Part shown: in pieces, positions 35,346 to 44,881 of the stretch
Numbering within the stretch: the stretch's first letter is position 1
Layout of the letters: every line of letters starts with the position of its first letter
Source: Dyella sp. 2HG41-7
Lineage (GTDB): Bacteria > Pseudomonadota > Gammaproteobacteria > Xanthomonadales > Rhodanobacteraceae
DNA length: 64,000 bases
Direction: 5' to 3'
Assembly (NCBI RefSeq): GCF_021390675.1
Contig: NZ_JAJEJV010000004.1
Coordinates: 1,178,001-1,242,000, forward strand
The notes under the pieces: generated by a model
Told to the model about the DNA's origin: nothing
Databases searched by the model: none
The model's input: the letters and a program-made list of their open reading frames with translations, nothing else
Translations under genes and position numbers: made by a program

Positions 35346-36692
35346 TCAGGCGGCTTCTTCGCTGCCTACGCTGGCGACACGTCCGCGCAATGAATTGGTC
35401 ATCGCTTCGGTGATCACCACATCGACGAACTGACCGATCAAGCGCGCAGGGCCGGGGAAGTTCACGTAGCGCATGTTTTCGGTGCGCCCGGTCAGTTCGT
35501 TCGGGTCTTTACGGCTGGGTTTTTCCACCAGCACGCGTTGCACGGTGCCGACCATCGCATCGTTGATCTGCTTAGCGTTTGCGTTGAGCACGGCTTGCAG
35601 GCGTGCGAGGCGCTCATGTTTCGCCTCGGACGGCGTGTCGTCGTCGAGGTTGGCCGCGGGCGTGCCGGGGCGCGAAGAGAAGATGAAGGAGAAACTCTGG
35701 TCGAAGCCGACGTCGTCGATCAGCTTCATGGTCTTCTCGAAGTCGTCGTCCGTTTCGCCGGGGAAGCCGACGATGAAGTCGGACGAAATGCAGATGTCCG
35801 GACGCACGGCGCGCAGTTTGCGAATCTTCTGCTTGAATTCCAGCGTGGTGTAACCGCGCTTCATCGCCGCGAGAATGCGGTCGGAACCGGCTTGCACGGG
35901 CAGGTGTAGGAAGTTCGCCAGCTTCGGCACGTTTGCGTACGCCTCGATCAGCGAATCGGAAAACTCCAGCGGATGCGAAGTGGTGAAGCGGATGCGGCCG
36001 ACGCCGTCGAGCTGCGCGATGGCGTGGATCAGCACGGCCAGATCCGCGGTGCCGCCGTCGTGCGTCGGGCCGCGATAGGCGTTGACGTTCTGACCCAGCA
36101 GGATCACTTCGCGCACGCCTTGCTCGGCGAGCTGCGCCACTTCCACGATCACGTCGTCGAACGGGCGGCTGATTTCCTCGCCGCGCGTGTACGGCACCAC
36201 GCAATAGCTGCAGTACTTGGAGCAGCCTTCCATGATCGATACGAAGGCGGTCGGGCCGTCGGCGCGCGGTTCGGGCAGGCGGTCGAACTTCTCGATTTCG
36301 GGGAAGCTGATGTCCACCTGCGGCTTGCCGGTGGCGCGCTTGGCTTCGATCAGTTCGGGTAAGCGATGCAGCGTTTGCGGGCCGAACACCAAGTCCACGT
36401 ACGGCGCGCGCTTGATGATCGCCTCGCCTTCTTGGGAGGCCACGCAACCGCCCACGCCGATCAGCACGGGCTTGCCGCCCTGCTTGTATTCCTTCCAACG
36501 ACCGAGCTGGCTGAAGACCTTTTCCTGTGCCTTTTCGCGGATGGAGCAGGTGTTGACCAGGATCACGTCCGCTTCCGACTCGTCCTGGGTCAATTCCAGG
36601 CCGTGCGATGCCTTCAGCACGTCGGCCATTTTGGCCGAGTCGTACTCGTTCATTTGGCAGCCGTGGGTCTTGATGAAAAGCTTGCCGCTCAT
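35346..36692 (-). CDS. miaB: tRNA-2-methylthio-N6-dimethylallyladenosine synthase MiaB
   Basis: Radical-SAM methylthiotransferase of 448 residues that adds the 2-methylthio group to i6A37 of tRNAs reading UNN codons. It has the UPF0004 domain with GCQMNEYDS and [24 protein letters not shown], the radical-SAM cluster CSKYCSYC (about 150-157) and a C-terminal TRAM domain ending near 440. The length is standard. It heads the miaB-GNAT-phoH-ybeY-corC run. Confidence 0.96.
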   Translation of the reverse strand: MSGKLFIKTHGCQMNEYDSAKMADVLKASHGLELTQDESEADVILVNTCSIREKAQEKVFSQLGRWKEYKQGGKPVLIGVGGCVASQEGEAIIKRAPYVDLVFGPQTLHRLPELIEAKRATGKPQVDISFPEIEKFDRLPEPRADGPTAFVSIMEGCSKYCSYCVVPYTRGEEISRPFDDVIVEVAQLAEQGVREVILLGQNVNAYRGPTHDGGTADLAVLIHAIAQLDGVGRIRFTTSHPLEFSDSLIEAYANVPKLANFLHLPVQAGSDRILAAMKRGYTTLEFKQKIRKLRAVRPDICISSDFIVGFPGETDDDFEKTMKLIDDVGFDQSFSFIFSSRPGTPAANLDDDTPSEAKHERLARLQAVLNANAKQINDAMVGTVQRVLVEKPSRKDPNELTGRTENMRYVNFPGPARLIGQFVDVVITEAMTNSLRGRVASVGSEEAA

Positions 36693-36865
36693 GGCGATGG
36701 GTACCGTGGGTCTGAAGGCGTGGCGCGGATGGCGTCGAACCCGACATGATACTAGCCGTCCGACCGGCCTGCCACTGACGGATCAAGCACTTGCGGGCAT
36801 GTCCTGGCTCACGAAACCCATGATTGAGGCTTGGCGTAAGCCAGACATGGGCGCAAACTGCCGCC

Positions 36866-37957
36866 ATGTTTGCCGCCGTACGCCAAAGGGGAGGCCACGG
36901 CCGCCGGTCAGCGGATCTCCCTGCACATTTTTTGATCACATTGCTGGTCATGCTGGGGTGTGTCTTGGTGCTGGCGGCACGGCCGGCCAAGGCAGGCGTG
37001 CTTTATCGATGCGCCGGGTCCCAGGGCGAGACGGTGTTTACGACCACCAAAGCCGGTTACCGCGACTGCAAGGCGATGACATCGATCCAGACCGAGGTGG
37101 CTCACTCAGGGCCGCGTCGGGTGATGTCTCGGCAAGTCACCTCGTTGGCCTGGGTCACAGGCTGGGCCGAAACCACGGCCACGGCGGTCGCGCCGATCGT
37201 CGTTTCACTCGACCGGGTCGCGGGCAATGTCGAGACGACAGCGCGGGCGATCGCGACGGCGCCTTCGCCCACCGGAAAGCCGGGGCAATGGACATACGAC
37301 GAATCGCGTACCGCATCGCCGGATGCCTTCGCGTCGGCAGGTTCGCAAGACTCGCAAGACAATCGCGTATTACGCGGCGCGGTCTATCGCGTGGTTCATC
37401 GCGACGGCAGCGTGGAATACACCAACATCGCGCCAGCCGGTGCGCAAGCTAACAACGTCACACGTCTTTTCAGCTACATCGCCACGTGCATGGCGTGCAA
37501 TCTGCATTCGACGATCAACTGGGGCACGGTCGCGCTCAATCTCGACGCCTACAAAGAAGTGATTCGTCAGGCGAGTTTGGAATCGGGCGTGGATGAGGCG
37601 TTTTTGCGCGCGATCATCCAAGCCGAAAGTGCGTTCAATCCGCGCGCGATGTCGTTGAAAGGCGCGCAAGGGTTGATGCAGTTGATGCCCGGTACCGCGA
37701 ACGATATGGGTGTGCTCGATGCGTTCGACCCGGTGCAGAACATTCGCGGCGGTGCGCGTTATCTCGGCGTGCTGATGCGCAACTTCAACGGTGACGTGCG
37801 CCTGACTGCCGCGGCGTACAACGCCGGTCCCGGCGCCGTGCAGCACTACAACGGCGTGCCGCCGTATGCGGAAACGCAGGTCTACGTGCAGCGCGTTGGC
37901 GAATTGCTGCAGCGCTATTCCAAAGCCTTGCATCCGCCGCTGTCGGCAAGTCTCTAG
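36866..37957 (+). CDS. SLT-domain lytic transglycosylase with DUF4124-like N-terminal region
   Basis: The 363-residue protein has an N-terminal hydrophobic export or anchor segment (about 22-43), a region with GVLYRCAGSQGETVFTTTKAGY and RGAVYRVVHRDGSVEYTN that resembles two DUF4124-like modules, and a C-terminal soluble-lytic-transglycosylase domain. There catalytic Glu is in IIQAESAFNPRAMS, with KGAQGLMQLMPGTA, and AAYNAGPGAV follows. It cleaves peptidoglycan between MurNAc and GlcNAc. The start is uncertain: I use the ATG at 36866, but the frame is open to a TTG at 36824 and no ribosome site is clear. Its stop is 22 bases from the convergent protease gene. Confidence 0.85.
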   Translation: MFAAVRQRGGHGRRSADLPAHFLITLLVMLGCVLVLAARPAKAGVLYRCAGSQGETVFTTTKAGYRDCKAMTSIQTEVAHSGPRRVMSRQVTSLAWVTGWAETTATAVAPIVVSLDRVAGNVETTARAIATAPSPTGKPGQWTYDESRTASPDAFASAGSQDSQDNRVLRGAVYRVVHRDGSVEYTNIAPAGAQANNVTRLFSYIATCMACNLHSTINWGTVALNLDAYKEVIRQASLESGVDEAFLRAIIQAESAFNPRAMSLKGAQGLMQLMPGTANDMGVLDAFDPVQNIRGGARYLGVLMRNFNGDVRLTAAAYNAGPGAVQHYNGVPPYAETQVYVQRVGELLQRYSKALHPPLSASL

Positions 37958-37979
37958 CGACCAAGCGAGCGATCGCCAA

Positions 37980-39206
37980 TCAGGTGTCGCTGCCGCTGCT
38001 CGACGCCGAGGCCGCCGTCGGCGTTTGCGGTGGTCGCTGGATCACGCTCACCAGCACATGGAACGGCACGCCATTGCGCAGGCCGGATACTTCGACCTTT
38101 TTGCCGGGCTTCAACGCCGCTTCCTGCCGACTGAGATCGGCGGGGTCGCGAATGTCGTCGTCGCCCAGGCGCAGCAAAATATCGTGCGGCTGGATCCCTG
38201 CCAGCGCGGCGGGACTGCCAGGGGTGACGTCGGTCACCTGCGCGCCGCGTGCAGCGGCCGCCGGCAGGCCGCTGTCGGCGGCCACGGGAACGAAGCCGTA
38301 GTTGGCGCCCAGCCAGCCGCGTGTGACGCGGTGGGTTGCGATTAATTGTCGCAGTACGTTGGTGGCGGTATCGACCGGAATGGCAAAACCGATACCCTCG
38401 GCGTTGGCTGCCTTGCCGATCAGGAGGGTGTTGATACCGACCAAGTCACCGTTGCTGTTGACCAGTGCGCCGCCGGAGTTGCCGAGGTTGATCGCCGCAT
38501 CGGTCTGGATGAAATCTTCCGGGCTGCTGTTGCTCAACTGACGGCCGAGGGCGCTGATGATGCCCATGGTTACGGTCTGATTGAGATTGAGCGGATTGCC
38601 GATGGCCAAAACCACATCGCCGACGCGCGACCTTCTCGGATCGGCCATGTGAATCACCGGCAAGTTTCCGGCGTCCGCGATCTTCAGCACGGCAAGATCC
38701 GTTTCTTCGTCCGCGCCGACCAGGGTAGCTTTGGCGACGCGTCCGTCGTAGAGCAAAACCTGGATGTTGTCGGAGTTGGCGATCACGTGGTTATTCGTAA
38801 GCACGTAACCGTCCGCGCTGACGATCACGCCGGAGCCGAGACTCTGTTCGCGACGCTTCACCGTACCGACGGGCGTGCCGCCGAACAGCTGCTGCATCAA
38901 CGGATCGGTGAACATGCGCACGGCTTGTTCGGTCACGACTTTGTTGGCGTAGATGTTGACCACCGATGGCGCGGCTTTGGCGACGGCATCCGCGTAGGAG
39001 GCTGGCGCGCTCGCTTGAGGTGATTCGGTTTGTAACGCAACGGGCGATGTCGCGCTCGCTGCGGGGGTTGTCGACGATTGCAGTCCGAAGCGGGCGCGCA
39101 AGCGATCGCCGACACCCGGCCACACAAGACTGATTACGAACGCGATCGCCAACCCCAGTACGACGAATCGGGCAATAAAGGCGACGATGCCGGCGGCATG
39201 CTTCAT
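37980..39206 (-). CDS. DegS/AlgW-like periplasmic serine protease (HtrA family)
   Basis: The 408-residue protein has one N-terminal membrane anchor (about 8-30), a trypsin-like domain with His in NNHVI, Asp in TDLAVLKIAD and Ser in NLGNSGGAL, and a single PDZ domain (about 300-390). A single PDZ plus an anchor is the DegS/AlgW plan, that is, a sensor protease that cuts an anti-sigma-E factor under envelope stress. DegP and DegQ have two PDZ domains. Its location next to petABC resembles that of algW near the bc1 genes in pseudomonads. The C-terminal tail is Ser-rich. Confidence 0.88.
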   Translation of the reverse strand: MKHAAGIVAFIARFVVLGLAIAFVISLVWPGVGDRLRARFGLQSSTTPAASATSPVALQTESPQASAPASYADAVAKAAPSVVNIYANKVVTEQAVRMFTDPLMQQLFGGTPVGTVKRREQSLGSGVIVSADGYVLTNNHVIANSDNIQVLLYDGRVAKATLVGADEETDLAVLKIADAGNLPVIHMADPRRSRVGDVVLAIGNPLNLNQTVTMGIISALGRQLSNSSPEDFIQTDAAINLGNSGGALVNSNGDLVGINTLLIGKAANAEGIGFAIPVDTATNVLRQLIATHRVTRGWLGANYGFVPVAADSGLPAAAARGAQVTDVTPGSPAALAGIQPHDILLRLGDDDIRDPADLSRQEAALKPGKKVEVSGLRNGVPFHVLVSVIQRPPQTPTAASASSSGSDT

Positions 39207-39443
39207 GTCGTATGAGTCTGTGGAAGGTAAGCGCGTAAGTGTGGCAGAGCGACGTGACCGCCTGTGCGGTTTTATTGTAGGGTTCTTAGCCTGAGGCTAG
39301 ACTAACGCGATTTTTTAAGTAGTTCGATTTTGGATTTTGCAGGGGCACGATCCTGGGGCGGTCGGCGAAGCGCAATCTTTTTCGTCCGCATCGGCAGTAT
39401 CTGGTTTCTGCAGTGTCAATGGCATGCAATACCGGAGAGCCTG

Positions 39444-40049
39444 ATGGCGAACGAAGTCGTCGATCAAGGCCGCCGCCGCTTTCTCACTACGACTACGGCC
39501 GTAGTGGGGGGAGTAGGCGTAGTGGCGGCAGTAGTGCCTTTCATCAAGTCGTGGGAACCCAGTGCAAGAGCTCGTGCCGCCGGCGCTCCGGTAACGCAGT
39601 CGCTCAAGAAGATCGAGCCCGGTCAGCAGTTGATCGTGGCGTGGCGCAGCCTTCCGGTTTTTATCGTCAATCGTTCGCAGACGCAGTTGGCGGCATTGCC
39701 CCAGCAAGACGCTCGCCTGGTCGATCCGGCGTCCACCGGCTCATCCGTCGATCAGCAGCCGAAGTACGCGCAGAACGCGACCCGTTCCATCAAGCCCGAG
39801 TGGCTGGTGATGATCGGTATCTGCACGCATTTGGGCTGCGTGCCCAACTACGTGGGCGAGATGAAGCCCGAACCCTTCGATCCGAATTGGCAAGGGGGTT
39901 ATTACTGCCCGTGCCATCACTCGCGCTACGACATGGCCGGACGCGTGTATCAAGGGGTGCCGGCGCCGAAGAACATGGCGATTCCGCCTTATCAGTTTCT
40001 CGATGACACGACGGTGCAGATCGGCGTCGATAAGGAAGGGGCAGCGTAA
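39444..40049 (+). CDS. petA: Ubiquinol-cytochrome c reductase Rieske iron-sulfur subunit
   Basis: Rieske protein of the bc1 complex, 201 residues. An N-terminal twin-arginine signal/anchor (QGRRRFLTTTT) precedes the transmembrane helix, then come the two cluster boxes CTHLGC and CPCHHS that bind the 2Fe-2S centre. I start at the ATG at 39444 with GGAGAG five bases before it. The 237-base gap upstream holds a small tagcc/ggcta hairpin near 39286-39299 and no clear promoter. The stop overlaps the petB start by one base (TAATG). Confidence 0.96.
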   Translation: MANEVVDQGRRRFLTTTTAVVGGVGVVAAVVPFIKSWEPSARARAAGAPVTQSLKKIEPGQQLIVAWRSLPVFIVNRSQTQLAALPQQDARLVDPASTGSSVDQQPKYAQNATRSIKPEWLVMIGICTHLGCVPNYVGEMKPEPFDPNWQGGYYCPCHHSRYDMAGRVYQGVPAPKNMAIPPYQFLDDTTVQIGVDKEGAA

Positions 40050-41353
40050 TGGCGAACGTCTTCTCGAATATCGGCGAATGGTTCAACGAGCGTGCGCCGG
40101 GCTTGATGCCCGTGTATCGCAAGCACATGACCGAATACTACGCGCCGAAGAATTTCAACATCTGGTATTACTTCGGTTCGCTGGCCTTACTGGTGTTGGT
40201 CAATCAGATCGTCACCGGCATCTTCCTCACCATGAATTACGACCCGAGCGCGACCGGTGCGTTCGACTCGGTGCAGTACATCATGCGTGACGTGGAGTGG
40301 GGCTGGCTGATCCGCTACATGCACTCCACGGGCGCGTCGCTGTTCTTCGTGGTGGTGTACCTGCATATGTTTCGCGGCATCATGTACGGCTCGTATCAGA
40401 AGCCGCGCGAGCTGGTGTGGTTGCTCGGCATGCTGATCTTCCTGGTGCTGATGGCCGAGGCGTTCATGGGCTACGTGTTGCCATGGGGCAATATGTCGTT
40501 CTGGGGCGCGAAGGTGATCGTTTCCTTGTTCGGGACGATTCCGGTGATCGGCAAGGATCTGGTCGAATGGATCATGGGCGATTACCTGCCTGCCGACGCG
40601 ACGCTCAATCGCTTCTTCGCGTTGCACGTCATCGCGCTGCCGATCGTGCTGCTGTTGCTGGTGGTGCTGCACTTGGCGGCGCTGCATGAAGTGGGCTCGA
40701 ACAATCCGGACGGCGTGGACGTCAAGCATGGCCCGAAGGGCAATCGCTGGGATCCGACCAAGCCGGCCGACGGCATTCCGTTCCATCCGTATTACACGCT
40801 GAAGGATCTGGTTGGCGTCGGTTTGTTCCTCGCCATTGCCGCGTTCATCATCTTCTTCCAGCCGACGCTGGGCGGTTGGTTCTTGGAACACGACAACTCA
40901 GTCGCTGCCAATAACCTGGTCACGCCGCTGCAGATCAAACCGGTGTGGTACTTCACCGCGTTCTACGCGATCGTGCGCATGATTCCTTCGGCGATGGGCA
41001 CGGCGGTGTGGGGCGTGCTGGGCATGTTCGGCTCCATCGCGCTGCTCTTCGCGTTACCGTGGATCGATGCGGGCAAGGTCAAGTCGATCCGCTATCGCGG
41101 TACCGGCTACAAAGTCGCATTGACGCTCTTTATCCTGGCCTTCTTCGGCCTGGTGTTTATCGGCACCGACCTCACCGACGATTACTTCCCGAAATGGTTT
41201 GGCCAAGATATCGACATCACGGCATGGGACAACGTATTCGGTCGCGTGTTGGTGCTCATCTACTTCGGATTCTTCGTTTTCCTGTGGCTTTACACGCATC
41301 TTGGCTGGGAAAAAACCAAGCCGGTTCCGGAACGGGTGACCACGCATGACTAA
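40049..41353 (+). CDS. petB: Cytochrome b subunit of the bc1 complex
   Basis: Polytopic cytochrome b of 434 residues, carrying haems bL and bH and the quinol-oxidising and quinone-reducing sites. Haem-ligand His residues lie in YMHSTGASLFFVVVYLHMFR and in FFALHVIALPIVLLLLVVLHLAALHE. The Qo-site PEW motif is represented by LQIKPVWYF, with PVW in place of PEW, which is a common bacterial variant of this region. Translationally coupled to petA and petC. Confidence 0.96.
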   Translation: MANVFSNIGEWFNERAPGLMPVYRKHMTEYYAPKNFNIWYYFGSLALLVLVNQIVTGIFLTMNYDPSATGAFDSVQYIMRDVEWGWLIRYMHSTGASLFFVVVYLHMFRGIMYGSYQKPRELVWLLGMLIFLVLMAEAFMGYVLPWGNMSFWGAKVIVSLFGTIPVIGKDLVEWIMGDYLPADATLNRFFALHVIALPIVLLLLVVLHLAALHEVGSNNPDGVDVKHGPKGNRWDPTKPADGIPFHPYYTLKDLVGVGLFLAIAAFIIFFQPTLGGWFLEHDNSVAANNLVTPLQIKPVWYFTAFYAIVRMIPSAMGTAVWGVLGMFGSIALLFALPWIDAGKVKSIRYRGTGYKVALTLFILAFFGLVFIGTDLTDDYFPKWFGQDIDITAWDNVFGRVLVLIYFGFFVFLWLYTHLGWEKTKPVPERVTTHD

Positions 41354-42089
41354 GCGCTACATCTCCATTTTTGCGCTGGCGTTCGGCCTGTTGTTTGGCG
41401 CTACGTCGGTCATGGCCCAAGAAGGTCCGGAGCTGCCTTCGGCAGGGACCAATCTGCGCGATCAGGCATCGTTGCAGCGCGGCGCGCATCTGTTCTTCAA
41501 CTACTGCGTGGGTTGTCACTCACTGAAGTACTTGCGCTACGAGCGCATGGCGGACGACCTGGGTCTGACCCAGGAAGACGTGATGAACAACTTGAACTTC
41601 ACCGGCGGGAAATTCGGCGACACGGTGATCTCGCACATGCCGCCGGACGACGCGCAGAAGTTCTTCGGCAAGGCGCCGCCGGATCTCTCGTTGGAAGTCT
41701 CGGCGAAAGGTCCGGATTGGGTCTTCGCCTATCTCAATTCGTTCTATCTCGACCCCAAGAGTCCTATCGGTTGGAACAATACGGTGCTGCCTAACGCCGC
41801 CATGCCGTTCCCACTGTGGGAGTTGCAAGGTGAGCAAGTGCCGGTGATGAAACCCGCCAAGCCGGGCGACGATCCGGAAGTGGAAAAGCTGACCTTGCTG
41901 CATCAGGGCAAACTCACGCCGGAGCAATATCAGCAAGCCGCTCGCGACATCACCAATTTCCTTGAGTACGTGTCCGAGCCGGCTGCGTTGCAGCGTCATC
42001 GTTACGGCATCTGGGTCGTCTTGTTCCTGCTTGGGTTTACCTTCCTGGCGTACTTGCTCAAAAAAGAATATTGGAAGGACGTCCACTAA
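41346..42089 (+). CDS. petC: Cytochrome c1 subunit of the bc1 complex
   Basis: Protein of 247 residues with a signal peptide (MTKRYISIFALAFGLLFGATSVMA), the haem c attachment site CVGCHS near residue 57, the axial-Met region SHMPPDD and a C-terminal anchoring helix (about 222-242). It accepts electrons from the Rieske centre and passes them to a soluble or bound cytochrome c. The start overlaps the end of petB by eight bases. It ends the bc1 operon before the hairpins in front of sspA. Confidence 0.95.
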   Translation: MTKRYISIFALAFGLLFGATSVMAQEGPELPSAGTNLRDQASLQRGAHLFFNYCVGCHSLKYLRYERMADDLGLTQEDVMNNLNFTGGKFGDTVISHMPPDDAQKFFGKAPPDLSLEVSAKGPDWVFAYLNSFYLDPKSPIGWNNTVLPNAAMPFPLWELQGEQVPVMKPAKPGDDPEVEKLTLLHQGKLTPEQYQQAARDITNFLEYVSEPAALQRHRYGIWVVLFLLGFTFLAYLLKKEYWKDVH

Positions 42090-42121
42090 AAAGATACGTC
42101 CCTAAAAGGTATAAGGGACTT

Positions 42122-42157
42122 GTGGCCGCAGATGGCAAACGCCATTCTTGCGGCCAC
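42122..42157 (+). promoter_or_regulatory. Long hairpin between petC and sspA
   Basis: A 9-bp outer stem (42122-42130 with 42149-42157) and a 5-bp inner stem (42132-42136 with 42141-42145) close on an aaac loop, broken by a small internal bulge. No T run follows, so it is not a classic terminator. It ends eight bases before the sspA ribosome site (GGGGAG) and could stabilise the message or tune read-through from petABC. A weaker gtccct/agggac hairpin lies at 42098-42119. Confidence 0.55.
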
Positions 42158-42177
42158 CTCACCTGGGGAGATGGTGC

Positions 42178-42804
42178 ATGGTCCAGAACGCTCGTTCCCG
42201 GACAGTACTCGCCCTGTACTCCGCGGCCGATGACATCCAATGTCATCGCGTGCGGCTGGTGCTGGCAGCGAAAGGGGTCACCTACGATCTGATCCCGGTC
42301 GATACGGCCAAGCCGCCGCAGGATCTGCTCGATCTCAATCCCTATGCCACCCTGCCGACGCTGGTCGATCGCGAGCTAACGCTCTACGACACCGCGGTGA
42401 TTTGCGAATACCTGGACGAGCGCTACCCCCATCCGCCGCTTATGCCGATCGATCCGCTTTCCCGCGCGCGGTTGAGGCTGGCCACGGTGCGCATCGAACG
42501 CGATTGGTTGCCGGAGGTGGAGCACATCAAGGCCGGCGGCAAGCCGGCGGACGTCGCACGCAAACGGTTGCGCGAACACTTGCTGGAAGCCCTGCCTTTG
42601 TTCAAGGCGTCCAAATTCTTTCTCAACCCCGAAATGAGCTTGGCCGATTGCCTGGTCACGCCCGTGGTGTGGCGTTTGCCTGCCTTGGGGGTGGACCTGG
42701 GGCGCGAAGGCAAGCCGATCATGGATTACGGCGAACGCCTCTTCCACAGCCAAGGGTATGCTCGTAGCCTGACCACGGAAGAACGAGCGTTGAGGGCGCC
42801 GTAG
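42178..42804 (+). CDS. sspA: Stringent starvation protein A (GST-fold RNA polymerase-associated protein)
   Basis: GST-fold protein of 208 residues that binds RNA polymerase and adjusts transcription in stationary phase and acid or starvation stress. The N-terminal thioredoxin-like domain shows LALYSAADDIQCHRVRLVLAAKG and the NPYATLPTLVDRELTLYDT block; the helical domain follows from about 95. The Cys in the first turn is displaced, as in SspA proteins, which lack GST activity. The ATG at 42178 has GGGGAG seven bases upstream. petABC-sspAB order is conserved in gammaproteobacteria. Confidence 0.93.
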   Translation: MVQNARSRTVLALYSAADDIQCHRVRLVLAAKGVTYDLIPVDTAKPPQDLLDLNPYATLPTLVDRELTLYDTAVICEYLDERYPHPPLMPIDPLSRARLRLATVRIERDWLPEVEHIKAGGKPADVARKRLREHLLEALPLFKASKFFLNPEMSLADCLVTPVVWRLPALGVDLGREGKPIMDYGERLFHSQGYARSLTTEERALRAP

Positions 42805-42943
42805 CGGCGGCGGCCTGGACATCACCCCGTCCTTTCACATTCAATACGTCGTTGCCCTGCGGTCTGCGACCAGACAGAACCGGTGACATCCACCCAACTT
42901 CAGTCAGAGCGCCCTTCAGGTGACCCAGCAAGACTCGCATCAA

Positions 42944-43369
42944 ATGTCCTCCAATCGTCCGTATCTGCTGCGGGCGATCTATGACTGGATCAGCGACAAC
43001 AACCTCACGCCGTACATGCTGGTCGACGCCACGCGCAACGGCGTGCGCGTGCCGCCGCATGTGATCAAGAACGGACAAGTGGTGCTCAACCTGGCCATGC
43101 GCGCGGTGGCCAACCTGGACTTGGGCAACGAGTGGATCAGTTTTCAGGCGCGTTTTTCCGGCGTCAGCCACAGCATCCAGATTCCCATTCCCGCGGTACT
43201 GGCCTTGTATGCGCAGGAAAACGGGCAGGGCATGATGTTTCCGGCCGACGAAGAAGACGGTGAGCCGCCGCACGATCCGCCGTCCCCGCCGCCTTCGTCC
43301 GAACCGCCTTCGACCGATGGCGACAAACCCAAGCGCGGCGCCGGTTCGCATTTGCGCGTGGTGAAGTGA
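42944..43369 (+). CDS. sspB: ClpXP adaptor SspB (protease specificity-enhancing factor)
   Basis: Adaptor of 141 residues that delivers ssrA-tagged proteins to ClpXP. The N-terminal substrate-binding domain (RPYLLRAIYDWISDNNLTPYMLVD) is followed by GQVVLNLAMRAVANLDLGNEW. The Pro/Ser/acid-rich linker is long and ends in a short C-terminal tail, HLRVVK, that resembles the ClpX-binding XB peptide. I choose the ATG at 42944 by alignment with known SspB; a GTG at 42920 would add eight residues. Neither start has a good ribosome site. The 139-base gap after sspA shows nothing notable. Confidence 0.93.
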   Translation: MSSNRPYLLRAIYDWISDNNLTPYMLVDATRNGVRVPPHVIKNGQVVLNLAMRAVANLDLGNEWISFQARFSGVSHSIQIPIPAVLALYAQENGQGMMFPADEEDGEPPHDPPSPPPSSEPPSTDGDKPKRGAGSHLRVVK

Positions 43370-43387
43370 CGAGGCGCGACGCGTCTT

Positions 43388-43804
43388 TTAGTGGCGTACG
43401 TCTTTATCGCGATGGTGGCGCCGAAACGGCACGATGTTGCCGCTCGGTGGCACGGACGCTTCGTCCGCAGCGTGTTCCGGATATTCCGGCGTATACAGCT
43501 CGATCGTAGGAAGAATGAGCGCCGTGAGCATGTTGCCGATCATCCACAAATTCCCGGCTTCGCGGTCGTCGCCGTCGATGCTTACCTCGAAGCTGTAGCG
43601 GCGCTCCAGCATGCGTTGCCCCCGGAAGCGGCGAAAACGCACGCCGCTCAGGCCCACCGTTTCATCGAGCAACTGCAATCCATGCTGCTGACAACGCCAC
43701 CGCGCTTCCTGGATGGCGCGGTCGCGGGCGCGGCTTAGCGCAAGCCAGGCGCCAACAATGGCCAATAACGCGATAAGCAATAAAAGGGTAGCGAGGTCGC
43801 CCAT
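43388..43804 (-). CDS. DUF3301 membrane-anchored protein
   Basis: Small protein of 138 residues with one N-terminal transmembrane helix (about 4-22) and a conserved cytoplasmic part: ARDRAIQEARWRCQQHGLQLLDETVGLSGVRF is the typical DUF3301 stretch. The C-terminus is polar and rich in Pro, His and Arg. Function is unknown. It lies between sspB and nadC, convergent with sspB, and ends 18 bases from it. Confidence 0.8.
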   Translation of the reverse strand: MGDLATLLLLIALLAIVGAWLALSRARDRAIQEARWRCQQHGLQLLDETVGLSGVRFRRFRGQRMLERRYSFEVSIDGDDREAGNLWMIGNMLTALILPTIELYTPEYPEHAADEASVPPSGNIVPFRRHHRDKDVRH

Positions 43805-43840
43805 ACCCGCAGTGTGTGGGCGACTGGCGGATGCCGCAAG

Positions 43841-44698
43841 TCAGTCGATCTGCAAACGCAGCGAAAGATCGACTGCTTTCACATGCTTGGTCAGTGCGCC
43901 GACTGAGATGTAATCCACGCCGGTGCTCGCGTACTCGCCAATGGTTTGCAGGTTGACGTTGCCGGAAATCTCCAGCGGCACGCGGCCGTCGGCTTGCGCG
44001 ACCGCTTCACGCATTAGCGGCGGCGTGAAATTGTCCAGCATGACGCGATCCACGCCCGCATCCAGCGCCTGCTGCAGTTCGTCCAGGTTTTCCACTTCCA
44101 CTTCCAGCAACAACGTTGGATGAAGTCGACGCGCCGCTTGCACTGCGGCGGCGATGCTGCCGGCGGCGATGATGTGGTTTTCCTTCACCAGAATTGCGTC
44201 GTAGAGCCCGATGCGATGGTTGTGGCCGCCGCCGCATCGCACGGCGTATTTCTGCGCCAGTCGCAAGCCCGGTATGGTTTTGCGGGTGTCGAGCACGCGC
44301 GTCTTGGTGCCGGCGACGGCGGCGACATACGACGCCGTGGTGGTGGCCGTTGCGGATAGCAGCTGCAGGAAATTCAAGGCGGAGCGTTCGGCGCTGACAA
44401 GCGCTCGCGCACGGCCCTGGATGTCGCAAAGGATCGTATTTGGCGTCACGCGATCACCGTCGCTGACGTGCCACGTGATGCGCGCATGCGGATCGAGCTT
44501 GTGCACGCAGGCGTCGAACCAGGGGATGCCGGCGACGACGGCATCTTCCCGGCAGACGAGTTGTGCGCTCGCCTGCGCACCTTCCGGAAGAAGGCTGGCC
44601 GTGGCGTCGCCATGCCCGATATCTTCCGCAAACGCGCGCTCCACATCGGCGTTGATGAGTGTCTGATCGGGTGGCGAGAATCGAAAGGCAGTTGTCAT
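43841..44698 (-). CDS. nadC: Nicotinate-nucleotide pyrophosphorylase (carboxylating)
   Basis: Quinolinate phosphoribosyltransferase of 285 residues that makes nicotinate mononucleotide from quinolinate and PRPP in de novo NAD synthesis. It has EDIGHGDATASLLP, SAERSALNFLQLLSATATTT, DTRKTIPGLRLAQKYAVRCGGG and the C-terminal VDYISVGALTKHVKAVDLSL, all canonical. The 183-base gap to the DUF1631 gene shows nothing certain. It is transcribed alone or with the downstream DUF3301 gene. Confidence 0.96.
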   Translation of the reverse strand: MTTAFRFSPPDQTLINADVERAFAEDIGHGDATASLLPEGAQASAQLVCREDAVVAGIPWFDACVHKLDPHARITWHVSDGDRVTPNTILCDIQGRARALVSAERSALNFLQLLSATATTTASYVAAVAGTKTRVLDTRKTIPGLRLAQKYAVRCGGGHNHRIGLYDAILVKENHIIAAGSIAAAVQAARRLHPTLLLEVEVENLDELQQALDAGVDRVMLDNFTPPLMREAVAQADGRVPLEISGNVNLQTIGEYASTGVDYISVGALTKHVKAVDLSLRLQID

Positions 44699-44881
44699 AG
44701 CGTGATCTGCATCGAAAGAGTTGTCCTCTCCGGGGTGGCAGAGGTTGGGCGAGGGACGATCCAGCGCGCATGCTACTTCACTGCGCGAAGAAATCGGCGC
44801 ATCACACGAAGTGGGGTTCGCTTGCGCGAACCCCAGCCTGTTTATGCGATGTGTATGTGAATGGACCGAGAGAACGACGAA

